Below, piece by piece: positions 37,062-47,742 of a DNA stretch of 64,000 nucleotides. The notes below the pieces were generated by a model. It saw only the letters and a list, made by a program, of their open reading frames with translations, had not been told where the DNA came from and ran no database searches. The translations under genes were made by a program, and so were the position numbers. The stretch is from Zychaea mexicana (lineage: Eukaryota > Mucoromycota > Mucoromycetes > Mucorales > Lichtheimiaceae): contig NW_026516792.1 of assembly GCF_025766255.1 (NCBI RefSeq), positions 54,564 to 118,563 on the forward strand. Direction: 5' to 3'. Position 1 is the stretch's first letter. Each line of letters begins with the position of its first letter.

Positions 37062-39131
37062 TTAGGATGGGGAAGGACGGTAAGGGGAAGGTGAAGATGA
37101 GGAAGACGAGGAGGATGCTGAAGGATGAGGATGCGGTGGTCGTTTTTGTTGCTGTTGCTGTGGATGATAGTGTTGCTTTTCTTTGTTGGGAACAGGCGCA
37201 ACATCTACTAGCTTCCATCGTTCCTTTGGGTAACCAGGTAGCAAGTTCGCAAGTGGCGGGATGGGCTCCACTTGTTCATTTGTAGGATACGCAAATGGCT
37301 TGTTTGGTGGCAATGATCCTCGATAGGCTGGTTCGCGCAACGGTAAACGATCCATGGCTGCTTCCACTGCTTCCGATTCAGTCAAATCCTTGGGTGCAAC
37401 CTTGGAAGCCAATTTATGCATCCGCTTTTCCAATGCTTTAGCTATAAATTTTTTAATATGTTAGCAGCAAATCTTTCTTCCTCACTATCGTAAATGAATG
37501 ATAAAAGATCACGTTACCAATATTCCGTTCAGTCTCATCAATACTGCCCCATCGAGCATCACCAAGACCAAATCGGTATTCTTGATATTGTGACAAGTAG
37601 CTTAGAAGTTCGCTATTTCGTTCCAAAACTCCTTCAATATCCTTTTCGTCATTGCCAATAAGGTCATCCACATTGACCGATCCGCTCTGTGCTGCGTCCA
37701 AAATCGCATCCACATCCAGCCCTTGTTCCTTTAACCATTGTGTATCAATTTCATCCTTGTTGTCATTGTTTTCGGTAGTCGTCGTATTGCTATCGTCTTT
37801 GGAAACACCGTTCTTCATAGCCACCGATTTAGGTGGACTCGTAGGTTTACCCAATGTTTGCAGGTTGCGTTGCTTCTTTTCCCATCTTTTGAATCGTTTT
37901 GCTACTCGTCCCATATATGTGTGTTCGTATGAAATGTTGGCATGGTTTGAATCGCGTGTAGGAGCAAAACTGGAGAATACACCATAATCTAACCATTGAA
38001 CTGCAAAAAAAAGATAGATTTTGCATTAGTTTTTCTGTTGGAGGATTTTGGTAGCCTATATGTCGGTACGGTAACTTACTAGGTACTGTATGTTTATCTT
38101 CATGTCGATGTATTCTTGACGGAAATCGTGGTGGTGGAGGCACAGTGTTTCGTAATGACGGTACTTCTGCTGTGGAAGGAGTCGGGTATATAGCCATTTC
38201 TTGAACACCGCCGGCTATAACAAGTGTGACAACATGGTTATTTTGAGTTGAATAAAAACGTACATTCTAGCCATCACCACTCCAGCATTAGAGGTAAAAG
38301 AAGAAAACTTACGAAGCCTTTCTTTTCTATCTAAAAAAGCACTTGGCACAGCATCCGTAAACACAAATCCATCCATGGTCGGACGGAAAAGCGCCACCTG
38401 TTGCTGTTGATCATCAAACGTATCCATCACCATTTGATCTTGGCCTTCACGTTCATGAGATTTCCGTTTCAACAATCGTTGGCTTTCAAACCGTAAGGTC
38501 GCCATGGCAAATTCATGCAGTTTGTCAAGAGCCTCCCGACGTTGTGGTGAATGATTCGCCAATTTGGGCAGTACTGTGTGGAAAGCCAGCTGTAGATCAT
38601 GCTATAGAATTTAAAAACAGGTAATAGATATTGTTGTAAGTCGTAATACACAAGCAGATTTGGCTTTATCTTTTGTTCAAAGAGATCAAGCGACTCCCGT
38701 TCTAATTAAACAAAGTATTTGACTTCATACCTTGAATTCGGCAATGCTGGAATATTCATCAAGCTTGGCTTGGATCGTTTCCATGCAGATCGCATCGTCA
38801 TTATCAAGCATACTAAGAATTCCATGTTTATCCGTACTAAAACCAAGAGTTGTACGGAAAAAGGTCAATCACACAATCGGGTTATTTTTTTTTTTTATAA
38901 AAAAAAAAAAGTTGTGCAAGTGTACTTTAATAAAGTGTCAACGAAAGGTTTCAAGATTGATATTTCGCGTCGATCGTGTACAACAGGAGCATTATTCATG
39001 TTGCGTGCTGCCTCTTTAGCAGCATGTATCGTCTTTTGTTGCAGCTGCTGCTGTTGATCATCGTTTAAAGTAGTGGGAGTAGTGTCGTGCATTGTAGTGT
39101 TATCGTCGGATGGTCTATGCGTGTCAGGCAT
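37062..39131 (-). CDS. Putative chromatin-remodelling subunit (RSC58-like, tentative)
   Basis: About six exons run from the ATG at 39131: 38938-39131, 38732-38838, about 38314-38601, about 38080-38215, 37519-38000 and 37062-37441, giving roughly 530 aa. Borders are approximate. The N-terminus is polar with a Gln run. Residues about 50-180 are helical (ISILKPFVDTLLNTD, ICMETIQAKLDEYSSIAEF, HDLQLAFHTVLPKLANHSP) and look like a degenerate bromodomain fold. The middle has WLDYGVFSSFAPTRDSNHAN and YMGRVAKRFKRWEKKQ, then an acidic helical part (EYRFGLGDARWGS). The C-terminus is Pro/His/Ser-rich low complexity. This order reminded me of fungal RSC58-type subunits, but no motif proves it. Treat it as a conserved nuclear protein of unknown role if a search does not support that. 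Confidence 0.55.
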
Positions 39132-39281
39132 TGTTAAAGACCTCCCCTCTTCTCTCTCGTTGTGTGTATATGTAAAAAAAAAACCGCAAAGTAGAAGGTT
39201 TGAGTTCGCACTCTTAAAAAATGTGCGATAGAGGGCCCAAGCGGAGGTTAAACGTCCACACAATTCGATGCTACCGCGACC

Positions 39282-39295
39282 AAGTAGTACACAGA
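39282..39295. repeat. 5' target site duplication of the LINE
   Basis: AAGTAGTACACAGA occurs here and again at 45035-45048, directly after the terminal A-tract of the retrotransposon. A 14-bp perfect direct repeat in these positions marks the insertion site. Confidence 0.9.
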
Positions 39296-39300
39296 GTCAC

Positions 39301-40917
39301 ATGGCTCTTTCCGCTATTGATCACGACCAGCCAGACAATGGCTCTGGCACTCAACCGCCCACCTCCTCACAACATCAACCGCTCCCAGTGCCTCGTCTCA
39401 CCTATGCGCGAGTCGCTCAAAAGCATCGTCAATCCTTGATGCGACAAGAACACGACACGATCGTTACCCCTGATGAAACTGACGCCCAAAAGACAACGCG
39501 TGTAATCTACTCCAACGTATATCGAGTAGGCGGCTCCCCTGCTTCAGCAAAGAGTGTCTTCTTCGATCTGAGTAGCCGCACTGAACCACTAGGCAAACTG
39601 ATGACACTTCTCGCCCGTACGTTCCCATCCAACTGCGGTGGTCAACCTGTTCGAGAGGGTCCTCGTGTTTTGGCGGAGCTATACTTTGAGAACGAGGAGG
39701 ACATCCATAATACGATTTCCACTGGAATTACCTTCAAGAATGGGGTCATTATCAAACCTTGTTTGGCCCTATCCTCCGAGGCCAAAGTCACCAAGGTGCG
39801 TCTGTCCAAGTTGCCCTTCATGAACCCTAGCAAACTACTTGAAGGCATCACTAATAGCATGAGCATTTACGGTCGAGTGTTAGACTGTGGTATTTACCGC
39901 GATGCCTCCTCAGGCCTTTTCATGGGCAATGGATTTGCAGTTCTTGATCGGCAAACAATCGAAGGCGCACAACCATTTAGCGAAATGTCACACGTAATTT
40001 CTTGGCTTACCACCGACGACTATTTCTACGCAACTTGGGCTGCCATGCCGTTACACTGTGCCCGGTGTCACAAACCCGACCACCACGTTCGTATTTGCCC
40101 TTCCAACCCGCGCAACTATCGCACCTGCTGGACATGTGGTAAAGTCGGACACATCTCTGTGAATTGCCCAAACGCCAGCGACCATGTCCAAGGAAACAAA
40201 AGTAATGCAGGCACCAAGCGACGCCGTATTCGTAACTCTGGCAATGCGGGTCTGTCCTCTCCAGCCTCAGCAGGGGTAACTGAGCATAGCTCCAATGTCT
40301 CACAACATGTGGAAGAGACACCAGCTCGTGAAACCTCACCAACAAACGAGCAACAACCAAACGAGCAACAACCTCGAACCGACCATGACGACTACGGATC
40401 GACCGCCTCCGATGACAACGATTCGACCGCCTCTGACGACAACGAATCGACAGCCCCCGTCGCCAGCACCGACACAGACGATGAGGACATGGCAATTGTG
40501 GATGAACTAGAGGCGAATGACGTGTCCACCGAACGACCTGCTGCCACTGCCGAGACGGTTGCCGCGGCGCTCCACTCAGTCTTCACCGAAAAGCAAACTA
40601 CGCCTAACAGTTTCCAGCACATGCTCCAGCTCGCACAAGAAACACAAATCACTCCAGTGTGGCACACCAGCTATCCCCTCACGGATAACGACAGAGAACA
40701 TCTCGCGGGCCTACCCGAAGAGGAACAAAAATTGGCAGCTATGATATTGCGTCTGCGCTTCCCCGAGATCGAGACAGTGCCTGCGAACAAACAAGCCCTT
40801 GAGACTTATACAAGAAGTGGCAGATTAGTCAAGCCGACCGAAAAAGCTATACGCAGTAAGACCGGGTCATCATCCAACAAAAAGAAGATGACCCGCAAAA
40901 ATACGTATCAAAATTAA
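39301..40917 (+). CDS. LINE ORF1: nucleic-acid-binding protein with CCHC zinc knuckles
   Basis: ORF1 of the LINE, 538 aa counted from the ATG at 39301. An in-frame ATG at 39268 lies outside the target site duplication, in flanking DNA, and is rejected as start. The N-terminal half has the layout of an RNA-binding region (TRVIYSNVYRVGGSPASAKS, KVRLSKLPFMNPSKLLEGI). Two CCHC-type zinc knuckles follow at about residues 254-290: CARCHKPDHHVRIC and CWTCGKVGHISVNC. The C-terminal part is acidic, Ser/Thr/Asp-rich with short repeats, and ends in a basic tail. ORF1 proteins of this kind bind the element RNA and form the ribonucleoprotein particle. The frame is intact. Confidence 0.9.
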   Translation: MALSAIDHDQPDNGSGTQPPTSSQHQPLPVPRLTYARVAQKHRQSLMRQEHDTIVTPDETDAQKTTRVIYSNVYRVGGSPASAKSVFFDLSSRTEPLGKLMTLLARTFPSNCGGQPVREGPRVLAELYFENEEDIHNTISTGITFKNGVIIKPCLALSSEAKVTKVRLSKLPFMNPSKLLEGITNSMSIYGRVLDCGIYRDASSGLFMGNGFAVLDRQTIEGAQPFSEMSHVISWLTTDDYFYATWAAMPLHCARCHKPDHHVRICPSNPRNYRTCWTCGKVGHISVNCPNASDHVQGNKSNAGTKRRRIRNSGNAGLSSPASAGVTEHSSNVSQHVEETPARETSPTNEQQPNEQQPRTDHDDYGSTASDDNDSTASDDNESTAPVASTDTDDEDMAIVDELEANDVSTERPAATAETVAAALHSVFTEKQTTPNSFQHMLQLAQETQITPVWHTSYPLTDNDREHLAGLPEEEQKLAAMILRLRFPEIETVPANKQALETYTRSGRLVKPTEKAIRSKTGSSSNKKKMTRKNTYQN

Positions 40918-40925
40918 TTATCATC

Positions 40926-43900
40926 ATGACATCCCATCAGCTCCTCAAATTGTGCTCTTTAAATTGTAATAGCCTACGCAAAACTCATAACCCTGACGCA
41001 CGGTCCTCACTTATTCGGTACCTGCGTCAACAACAACCACAACTACTATCACTACAAGAAACCAATGCTTCTTCAGAAGACATTGTAAATTCATTCGACT
41101 TTCAATTCAGACCAGCAGCTAGCCTTTGGACTAGTCGCTGCGGCCTCCTTTCATTATCACCTGACATCACCATCACCAAGATCCATATCGACCTGGCGGA
41201 TAATACGGAGCGGATCATTTTTGCTCATGTCCAATCCGTTTCCAGCACTTTTACACCATTCTATTTTCTCGTCATTTATGCACCAGCCACATCATCAATC
41301 CGTGAGCGACACACCTTCTACGACCAACTACTCGCATCACCTATTTTCAACAACCCTGACTCTAACTATCTTGACTGACTTATCATTGCCGGCGATTTCA
41401 ACTACAACAGTCACCGAGCCGATCATCATAACCGAGTGCCTGCGGCTTGGCGCGCAGTTATTCAAAACAATTTTCTTGACTGCATAACGGATACAGATGC
41501 GACATCACCACTACCCACCTACCGCCATGGGGATCTGTATCATTCCACACTCGACTACATATATGCTACGTATTCCCTACGCCCTCATATTACACGTGCT
41601 GACGTGCAAAAACTATGTAGAGCCTGGTCCGATCACAGCTTGTTGACTGCCTTTATTGATCTTGGTGAAAGCCCTCGCGGTAAAGGGTACTGGCGCGGTA
41701 ACCCCAACTTCACCCGTATCAAAGAGTTTCGACAAGACCTAGCACGGCTGCTATCACGACTGCGCCCTAACCTACAGGCCAATGGTACAATCCAAGAACA
41801 ATGGGACTGCCTGAAGGATGAATTGAAGCGTTTCATGCAACAGTTTGGACGCCAACGTGCTGACTGGCGGGACCAGCAACTCAAGGCCCTACAAACTAAG
41901 CGCAACCGCCTACTCCGTGCAAATCCGCCCCCTGCAATACTGGAAATGCACTTGCCTCGAGTAGAGCGACAAATCGAAATCATCCAGCAAGAGATGGTTG
42001 ACACAGCTGCACTTCGTGCTAACGTACGGTGGAGAGAACAAGGGGAAGTATCGGCTGGCTACTTAAAACGTACTGCCACCACTCGTCAGACACAGCGCCT
42101 GATCCTAGCACTGCAACAACCCCACACTAATAATTTGGCAACAACACCAACCTCTTTACAAGCAGCGGCCCGGGCGTTCTATCAGGATTTATATACTGCC
42201 GACCCAGTGGATCAAGACTCGATGGCCTACCTTTTGGATGAGCTTCCCACAGCCTGCACTATCACGGAATCTGCCTGTGAGTTGCTCACTGCTGCATTTT
42301 CCGCTGAGGATCTTATCAGTGGCGCCAGACGGGCACCAAGTAAAAGTAGCCCTGGCCTCGATGGCCTTCCATATGCAATCTGGTACTTGGTTTTTCAGCA
42401 CCCGGACTACCAGGAGCTTGCTCGCTCCGTGTACAATGCTGCCCTACAGGATGCAGTGTTCCCCGCATCTTGGAATGACACTGCAGTAACCCTGCTTCCC
42501 AAAAAGGGCGATTTGACGACCTTACGCAATTGGAGGCCTATATCTTTGATCAATACGGACGCTAAAATATTCACTCGGCTATTGAACTCGCGCCTTATTC
42601 AAGCGGCTGATCCACTCATCAATGAATTTCAAACTGGATTCTTGCCAGGCCGGTTCATAGCCAACAATGGTATGTTGGTGAAACTGGCAATGGAACAAGC
42701 GCGCAACGATCCAGCTAGCAATCATATCGCTTTACAATTAGATGCCGAGAAGGCCTATGACCGCGTTAACCCAACGTATCTTCGCCAAGTCATGGTTCGT
42801 TTTGGTTTTCCCGAGAGGGTCATCAACTCCATCTGTACTCTGTTTTTCTCGACCCGCATACATCTCAACATCAATGGGCATGTGACGGATCCTTTCATCC
42901 AAGGACGTGGTCTCCGGCAGGGGGATCCTATGTCGCCTATCCTTTTTAATCTTGCTCTCGAACCACTCCTCCGCCGCATTATACATGATACGTCTTTTCA
43001 TGGCTTTCAACCAGCATCTAGTCAAACAATCACCACTCTTTTGCCACCAGCACCACTCAAAGTCCTCGCGTACGCAGATGATGTGTTCGTATTCCTCGCT
43101 TCACCTCAAGATTTGGAACGTCTGCGCCTCCATTTACACCATTATCAGGCCGCATCAAACGCACGGATGAACGCTCACAAAACTCAAGCCATATCGCTCT
43201 GTGGTAGGCCGCTTCCAGATTGGGCTCCTATCCTCGATAGGGCGGGCTATCCTCCATGCCACACTCGTGCTGATGACAACCCGGTAATTTACCTCGGCTA
43301 CCCACTAGCATCATCCCAACATCAACTACACACGTTTCTAGAGCAGATATTGGTCAAGATACGGTCGGCCTGCCAGCTACACTCGCAACGCCAACTATCT
43401 ATTCGCGGCCGCGCTACAGTACTAAACTCATTGATATTATCGAAGCTATGGCACGTACTACGACTCGTCGGTGCTGCGCCTTCATCCTTCTACAGGAAAT
43501 TACGCTCAATATGTGGCCAATTCCTCATGACGCGCATGTTCCCTCGTATCAGCTTCGAGAACCTTTGCCAGCCGCGCAGCCATGGCGGGGTGGGCATTTT
43601 GAATCCTCTGCTCCAACAGTCAGCTTTACAACTGCGATGGTTGGAACCGCTCTTTGACCAAGACTCAACTACAGCAACATATCTCACCACCTGCCTCTGG
43701 CACCACCTTGTGGTCTCGTCTGGTGCCTCAATCGACCCCCGCTTTACTCTGGTTTTTCCCGGTTTACGTGGTCCAGATGCAAGGGATTCGGGCACTGTCG
43801 GCTATCTGCTGTATCGAGCTATTGACCAACTTCCAATCGACTGGTTATCATCTAACCTCTCAGCCGCATCAGTTCTCCGCTACCGCTTAACGCCATTTGG

Positions 43901-44731
43901 GCACCAACAGCGGCTAACACCCGCCTCCATCGCCCGGGTTTCAAAACAATGAAAGTATCTGACCTCTTTGTCTTTGATGCTTCACTTGGCTATCTCCGCC
44001 GTCGATCAGCCGCAGATGGTATTATCCGGAGGATCCTCACTAATCGCTTTTTCAACGATCTCGCTCAAGGAAGAATCTTTATGATCAATGGCTTTGCACG
44101 GCTCTGTCTCCCGCCAGCATTTTCAGGCAACAGCCACTCTGGATGTCTTGGCGCAATTGATGCAACACCGCTTTCTCTCCGATTGCACACCACATTGCCC
44201 ATATGGCAGACAAAACGATATCGCCGTACATGCTCACCACCAACGCATAGTGTCACTGGCATTACCGCTCGACAATGGTCCAAATTTTGGTCATGGCCCA
44301 TGGAACACACTGCCCGCAACATCTGGTTCCGCACTATCCATGGGACATTACCAACATCTTCACGCCTTCATAGCTTCAATATCTCGCATGCTCCATCCCC
44401 GGACTGTCGCCTGTGCCGATCCAACATTGATACCACGCCCCATTTCCTATTCGAATGCCCCCACAAATATCAAGTGTGGCAACTAGTTTGGGGTCGCCTT
44501 CGGTACTCGGATCCTAACCCAGCCTCGATCCTTCCACTACTCTGTCAACTCACGTTACCAGACGAACCACCTACACGTCCTACCACCATATCAACTCCTA
44601 TTGCCTGCATTTTACAAGCAATCTGGGCAGCCTATTGGCGTTTTATCTTTCATGATGAGCCATTTGTACCATCCATGGTCGCCTCTCGGGTCTCTTCTCT
44701 GTTAATCCGCTTTCGACCTCTATCTCTTTAA
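40926..44731 (+). pseudogene. LINE ORF2: endonuclease and reverse transcriptase, broken by one stop and one frameshift
   Basis: ORF2 starts eight bases after the ORF1 stop. The N-terminal AP-endonuclease domain (LCSLNCNSL, LLSLQETN, then AGDFNYN) is interrupted by an in-frame TGA at 41376-41378, just before the GDFN motif. The reverse transcriptase domain is complete: SSPGLDGLPYAIW, NWRPISLINTDAKIFTRLL, QTGFLPGRFI, LQLDAEKAYDRV, GRGLRQGDPMSPILFNLALE and the catalytic YADD at about 43072. A frame change near 43930-43950 separates the last 260 codons, which carry a C-terminal zinc motif (CRLC-x-H-x-ECP). No RNase H domain was seen. Both lesions should inactivate this copy. The RT motif style and the C-terminal zinc motif fit the L1/Tx1 side of non-LTR elements. 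Confidence 0.9.
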
Positions 44732-44777
44732 GAAACCTTTTAATCTTTTCTTCTATACTATACCCCCACCCTAAAAA

Positions 44778-44813
<36 letters not shown>

Positions 44814-45034
44814 AAACACCAAAAACATATCATAGCTACAACACCCCCTATCTCTACCTTCACATTTTACCACACATTATATCGCTCTTAGCCATAGTCA
44901 TACTCAAGTATCTCTTTAGTCAATCTGTTCTCTCTGTTTCGCACACAGCCCGCCACTGTCATTGACACGTGGGACTGCAAATAAAACTACTTATTTCGAG
45001 GCCGACCAACCTCCATAAAAAAAAAAAAAAAAAA

Positions 45035-45048
45035 AAGTAGTACACAGA
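45035..45048. repeat. 3' target site duplication of the LINE
   Basis: This is the second copy of AAGTAGTACACAGA, immediately after the terminal A-tract. The A-tract and the leading AA of the repeat overlap by up to two bases. Confidence 0.9.
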
Positions 45049-46346
45049 TATGCCCCTATGACCAACATTAGCACCTCCTTTTCTTTTGGATATAAGCCGA
45101 GCTCGGTAATAATTATTTATCAGTGTATAGCATTATATACCATTTTGCACATCCAATGTTTTGGGTATCCAGATGTACACTGCTGATAGTTAATTACATG
45201 AGTCAAGAGTAATTCATTAACTTTATCTCTGCACAGTTGGATATCATTTATAACCTGTTAAACAACGATGTCAAGTGCTTTGTACTTTCACGCGATAGCA
45301 GCAACAACAAGAGTGGCATAAAGCGTCACTTTCAGACGTGATGATAAAAAAACACTATTCAGAAGCGTATCAGCAATCAGTATTGTATACTGTATGAGCA
45401 TGAAGCTGTTTTGGTGTGCACGAGAGGTGAAATTTAGAGAAAGTCGCTACAACTCAACAACTTACCACCCATCATACTTGGATTCGTGAGATAAGCGGAT
45501 GATCCAAGCTATTAAACCGTAACATGGCAGTACTATATATAGTCCATTTCAGTGATATAGCAGCTCTATTGATGATCGATATCACTTTTCCTTGTATAGC
45601 TGAGACAAAAAGAAAGTATGTGATATCAGCAATACTCGTTTTCCCTGTTATAGCATAATCGCTACATCTAACCTCAAAACCACCGTCTCGGGTGCACTCA
45701 TGTAGATCTTTGATATATATTTATATATCTGGGCTTTGCTTTCTATGGTTTATTTCTTTCAATTGTTCGATAATAAGGGATGTATATCGACTTTCTCTAC
45801 TTCTGATGCTTTTTATGGCCATCAGCAATGCTATACTGTTTGTGATGCTATGAAAGTGGCGGCAGTCAAACACAGAAGGCAAAGGGCTGTTAAGCGACTT
45901 ATGTCGGCGCGGGCAATGTATCATCTCTGATTTGGCGATAACTCGAGCATACCGGAAATATCACATCATATATACGGCAGATCTACCATGGGTATCTTGA
46001 CCAGTTGAGCGACAGCATTGCGTTAACAGAAAGTCATCGATCTTTACCGTGTGACAGCACAAATATTTTTTCAAGTGGCAGCAAGGGCGGAATTGGTGAC
46101 AATACACGAAGACATATTTGACAGGAACATACAGACGAAAAGAAGTATGCTGGACACGCATATTCGAGTAAGAATACTATTATAAGCATTTCACTCTTGC
46201 CACAAAAAGCTATAATGCGCATGTGTGTATTCGCCAGAATACCAAATTGGACAATAAAAATGGCGCTGGAATCCTTTTCTTTTTCAAAAGCAGCCAGCGC
46301 ATAATAAAAAGTTGTCAGTTCTTTTTCTTTTCATATTGGTTTAATC
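45049..46346. other. Intergenic region, no supported gene
   Basis: AT-rich DNA between the LINE and the Trm140-like gene. Frames on both strands are short and have no recognisable domains. TATATATTTATATATC near 45713-45728 is simple AT-rich sequence. Confidence 0.55.
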
Positions 46347-47613
46347 ATGTCAGATACAGAAAAAAAGCAAGCCTCATCGGCCCTCGATTCCAATGCCACC
46401 AACAGTGACCAAGCAAAGTTTGGATCGCGACTGCTGGACGATGTGGATGCCGTGTTTCAACATAATGCTTGGTGAGAAGATCAAAGCAATCTAATAGATT
46501 CCCCGTTCCGCGAGAAAAAAAAAAGTGTAATAAACTAAAGCGAATCAAACTGTCCAGGGATCATGTGGAGTGGGACGAGGAACACGAAAAGTATGCACAG
46601 TCTCAGATTGAGAGACATCACAACAGTCCAGTACCACACGATGAACAAGGTGAATAAAACAAATAACTGTATAAAAAGAGAGAAAGTGTAAAAAGTTGGG
46701 AATTGACAAAATGATAATTACCCAGGCCAATACTTTGAGCAGGCACCTGAATACTGGAACAAGTTTTATGAAAAGAACGAAAATCGATTCTTCAAGGATC
46801 GAAACTGGTTACGGATTGAGTTTCCCGAGATCTTTGAAACTACACGTCCCGAGGTAAACTTTTGCAAGATGGTAGTGACATTTGATATGAAAGGCCGTTG
46901 GTTTTTTAAGATTGAAGGGCATGTAGGCTGGATCAAAACGAATTTTCGAAGTTGGATGTGGTGCAGGCAACACATTGTTCCCGGTGTTACAACAAAATGA
47001 AAACCCAGATCTGTTCTGTTATGCAGCCGATTTCTCTAGCACAGCAGTTCAGGTCGTAAGGAATAGCGAATTGTATGATACAACCAAAGCCAATGCATTT
47101 GTCTGGGACTTGGCCAGTCCTGAAATACCCGATGCCATTGAGCCCGGCTCACTTGACATTATTGTTTTGATTTTTGTGTTTTCTGCCCTTGCACCCGAGC
47201 AATGGGATCAAGCACTTTTGAATATTCACAAGGTAAACCCGGGTCTTTGTGTTGTAGGAGGGAAACGGGGGAAGGACAAGACACATGAGATTAAAGAAAA
47301 CCTCGAATATGCACTTTAATAGATGCTTAAACCAGGCGGTTTAGTTGTATTTCGTGATTATGGACGACACGATCTAGCACAACTTCGGTTCAAAGAACGA
47401 CGTATGTTACGCGAGAATTTCTACATTCGAGGCGATGGTACGCGAGTCTACTTTTTCACATCCGAGGAAATCGAGTCCATGTTCACTACACGTGTGCCGC
47501 CACCTGGATTCGCTGTCGAACAAAATGCAGTGGATCGTCGACTTATTGTTAATAGGAGCAAGAAGCTTAAAATGTACCGCGTGTGGTTGCAAGGCAAATT
47601 TAGAAAACTGTAA
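46347..47613 (+). CDS. tRNA m3C methyltransferase, Trm140/METTL2 family
   Basis: Five exons (46347-46471, 46558-46649, 46726-46853, 46927-47232, 47323-47613) close in phase and give 313 aa. Family enzymes make 3-methylcytidine at position 32 of certain tRNAs. The N-terminal signature is [20 protein letters not shown] with LRIEFPE after it. SAM motif I is [15 protein letters not shown]. Later motifs are [47 protein letters not shown] and [20 protein letters not shown]. The acceptor at 46926 was chosen over one nearer the glycine motif because only it keeps the phase and gives [14 protein letters not shown]. The protein lacks the extra N-terminal actin-binding region of yeast Abp140, which is usual outside yeasts. 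Confidence 0.93.
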
Positions 47614-47742
47614 AAGCTCATCCATGTCTTTCTAAAACCTTTGTAAAAGTATGATACATCATTGCAATTATTCGTCACGTTCTCTCTGATTTCGACTCGC
47701 TTTAATATAATAAATGGCAATGTTATAATAAAATATAATAAT

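Larger units (their letters stand above)
39296..45034 (+). mobile_element. Non-LTR retrotransposon (LINE), L1/Tx1-like, bounded by a 14-bp TSD
   Basis: A 5.7-kb element with ORF1 (39301-40917), ORF2 (40926-44731, two lesions), a 3' tail with an A-tract (44782-44812), about 200 bases of unique DNA with AATAAA near 44980, and a terminal A-tract (about 45017-45034). It sits between the divergent flanks of the 37062-39131 gene and the Trm140-like gene, so no host exon is broken. The GC-richer, C-rich coding style differs from neighbouring intergenic DNA. The perfect TSD and only two lesions suggest a young insertion. The element starts only five bases before the ORF1 ATG, so the 5' UTR is nearly absent or the 5' end is truncated. 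Confidence 0.93.

Noticed and set aside
39268..39300. In-frame ATG that would extend LINE ORF1 by 11 codons
   Set aside because: It lies upstream of or within the 5' target site duplication (39282-39295), so it is host flank, not element sequence.
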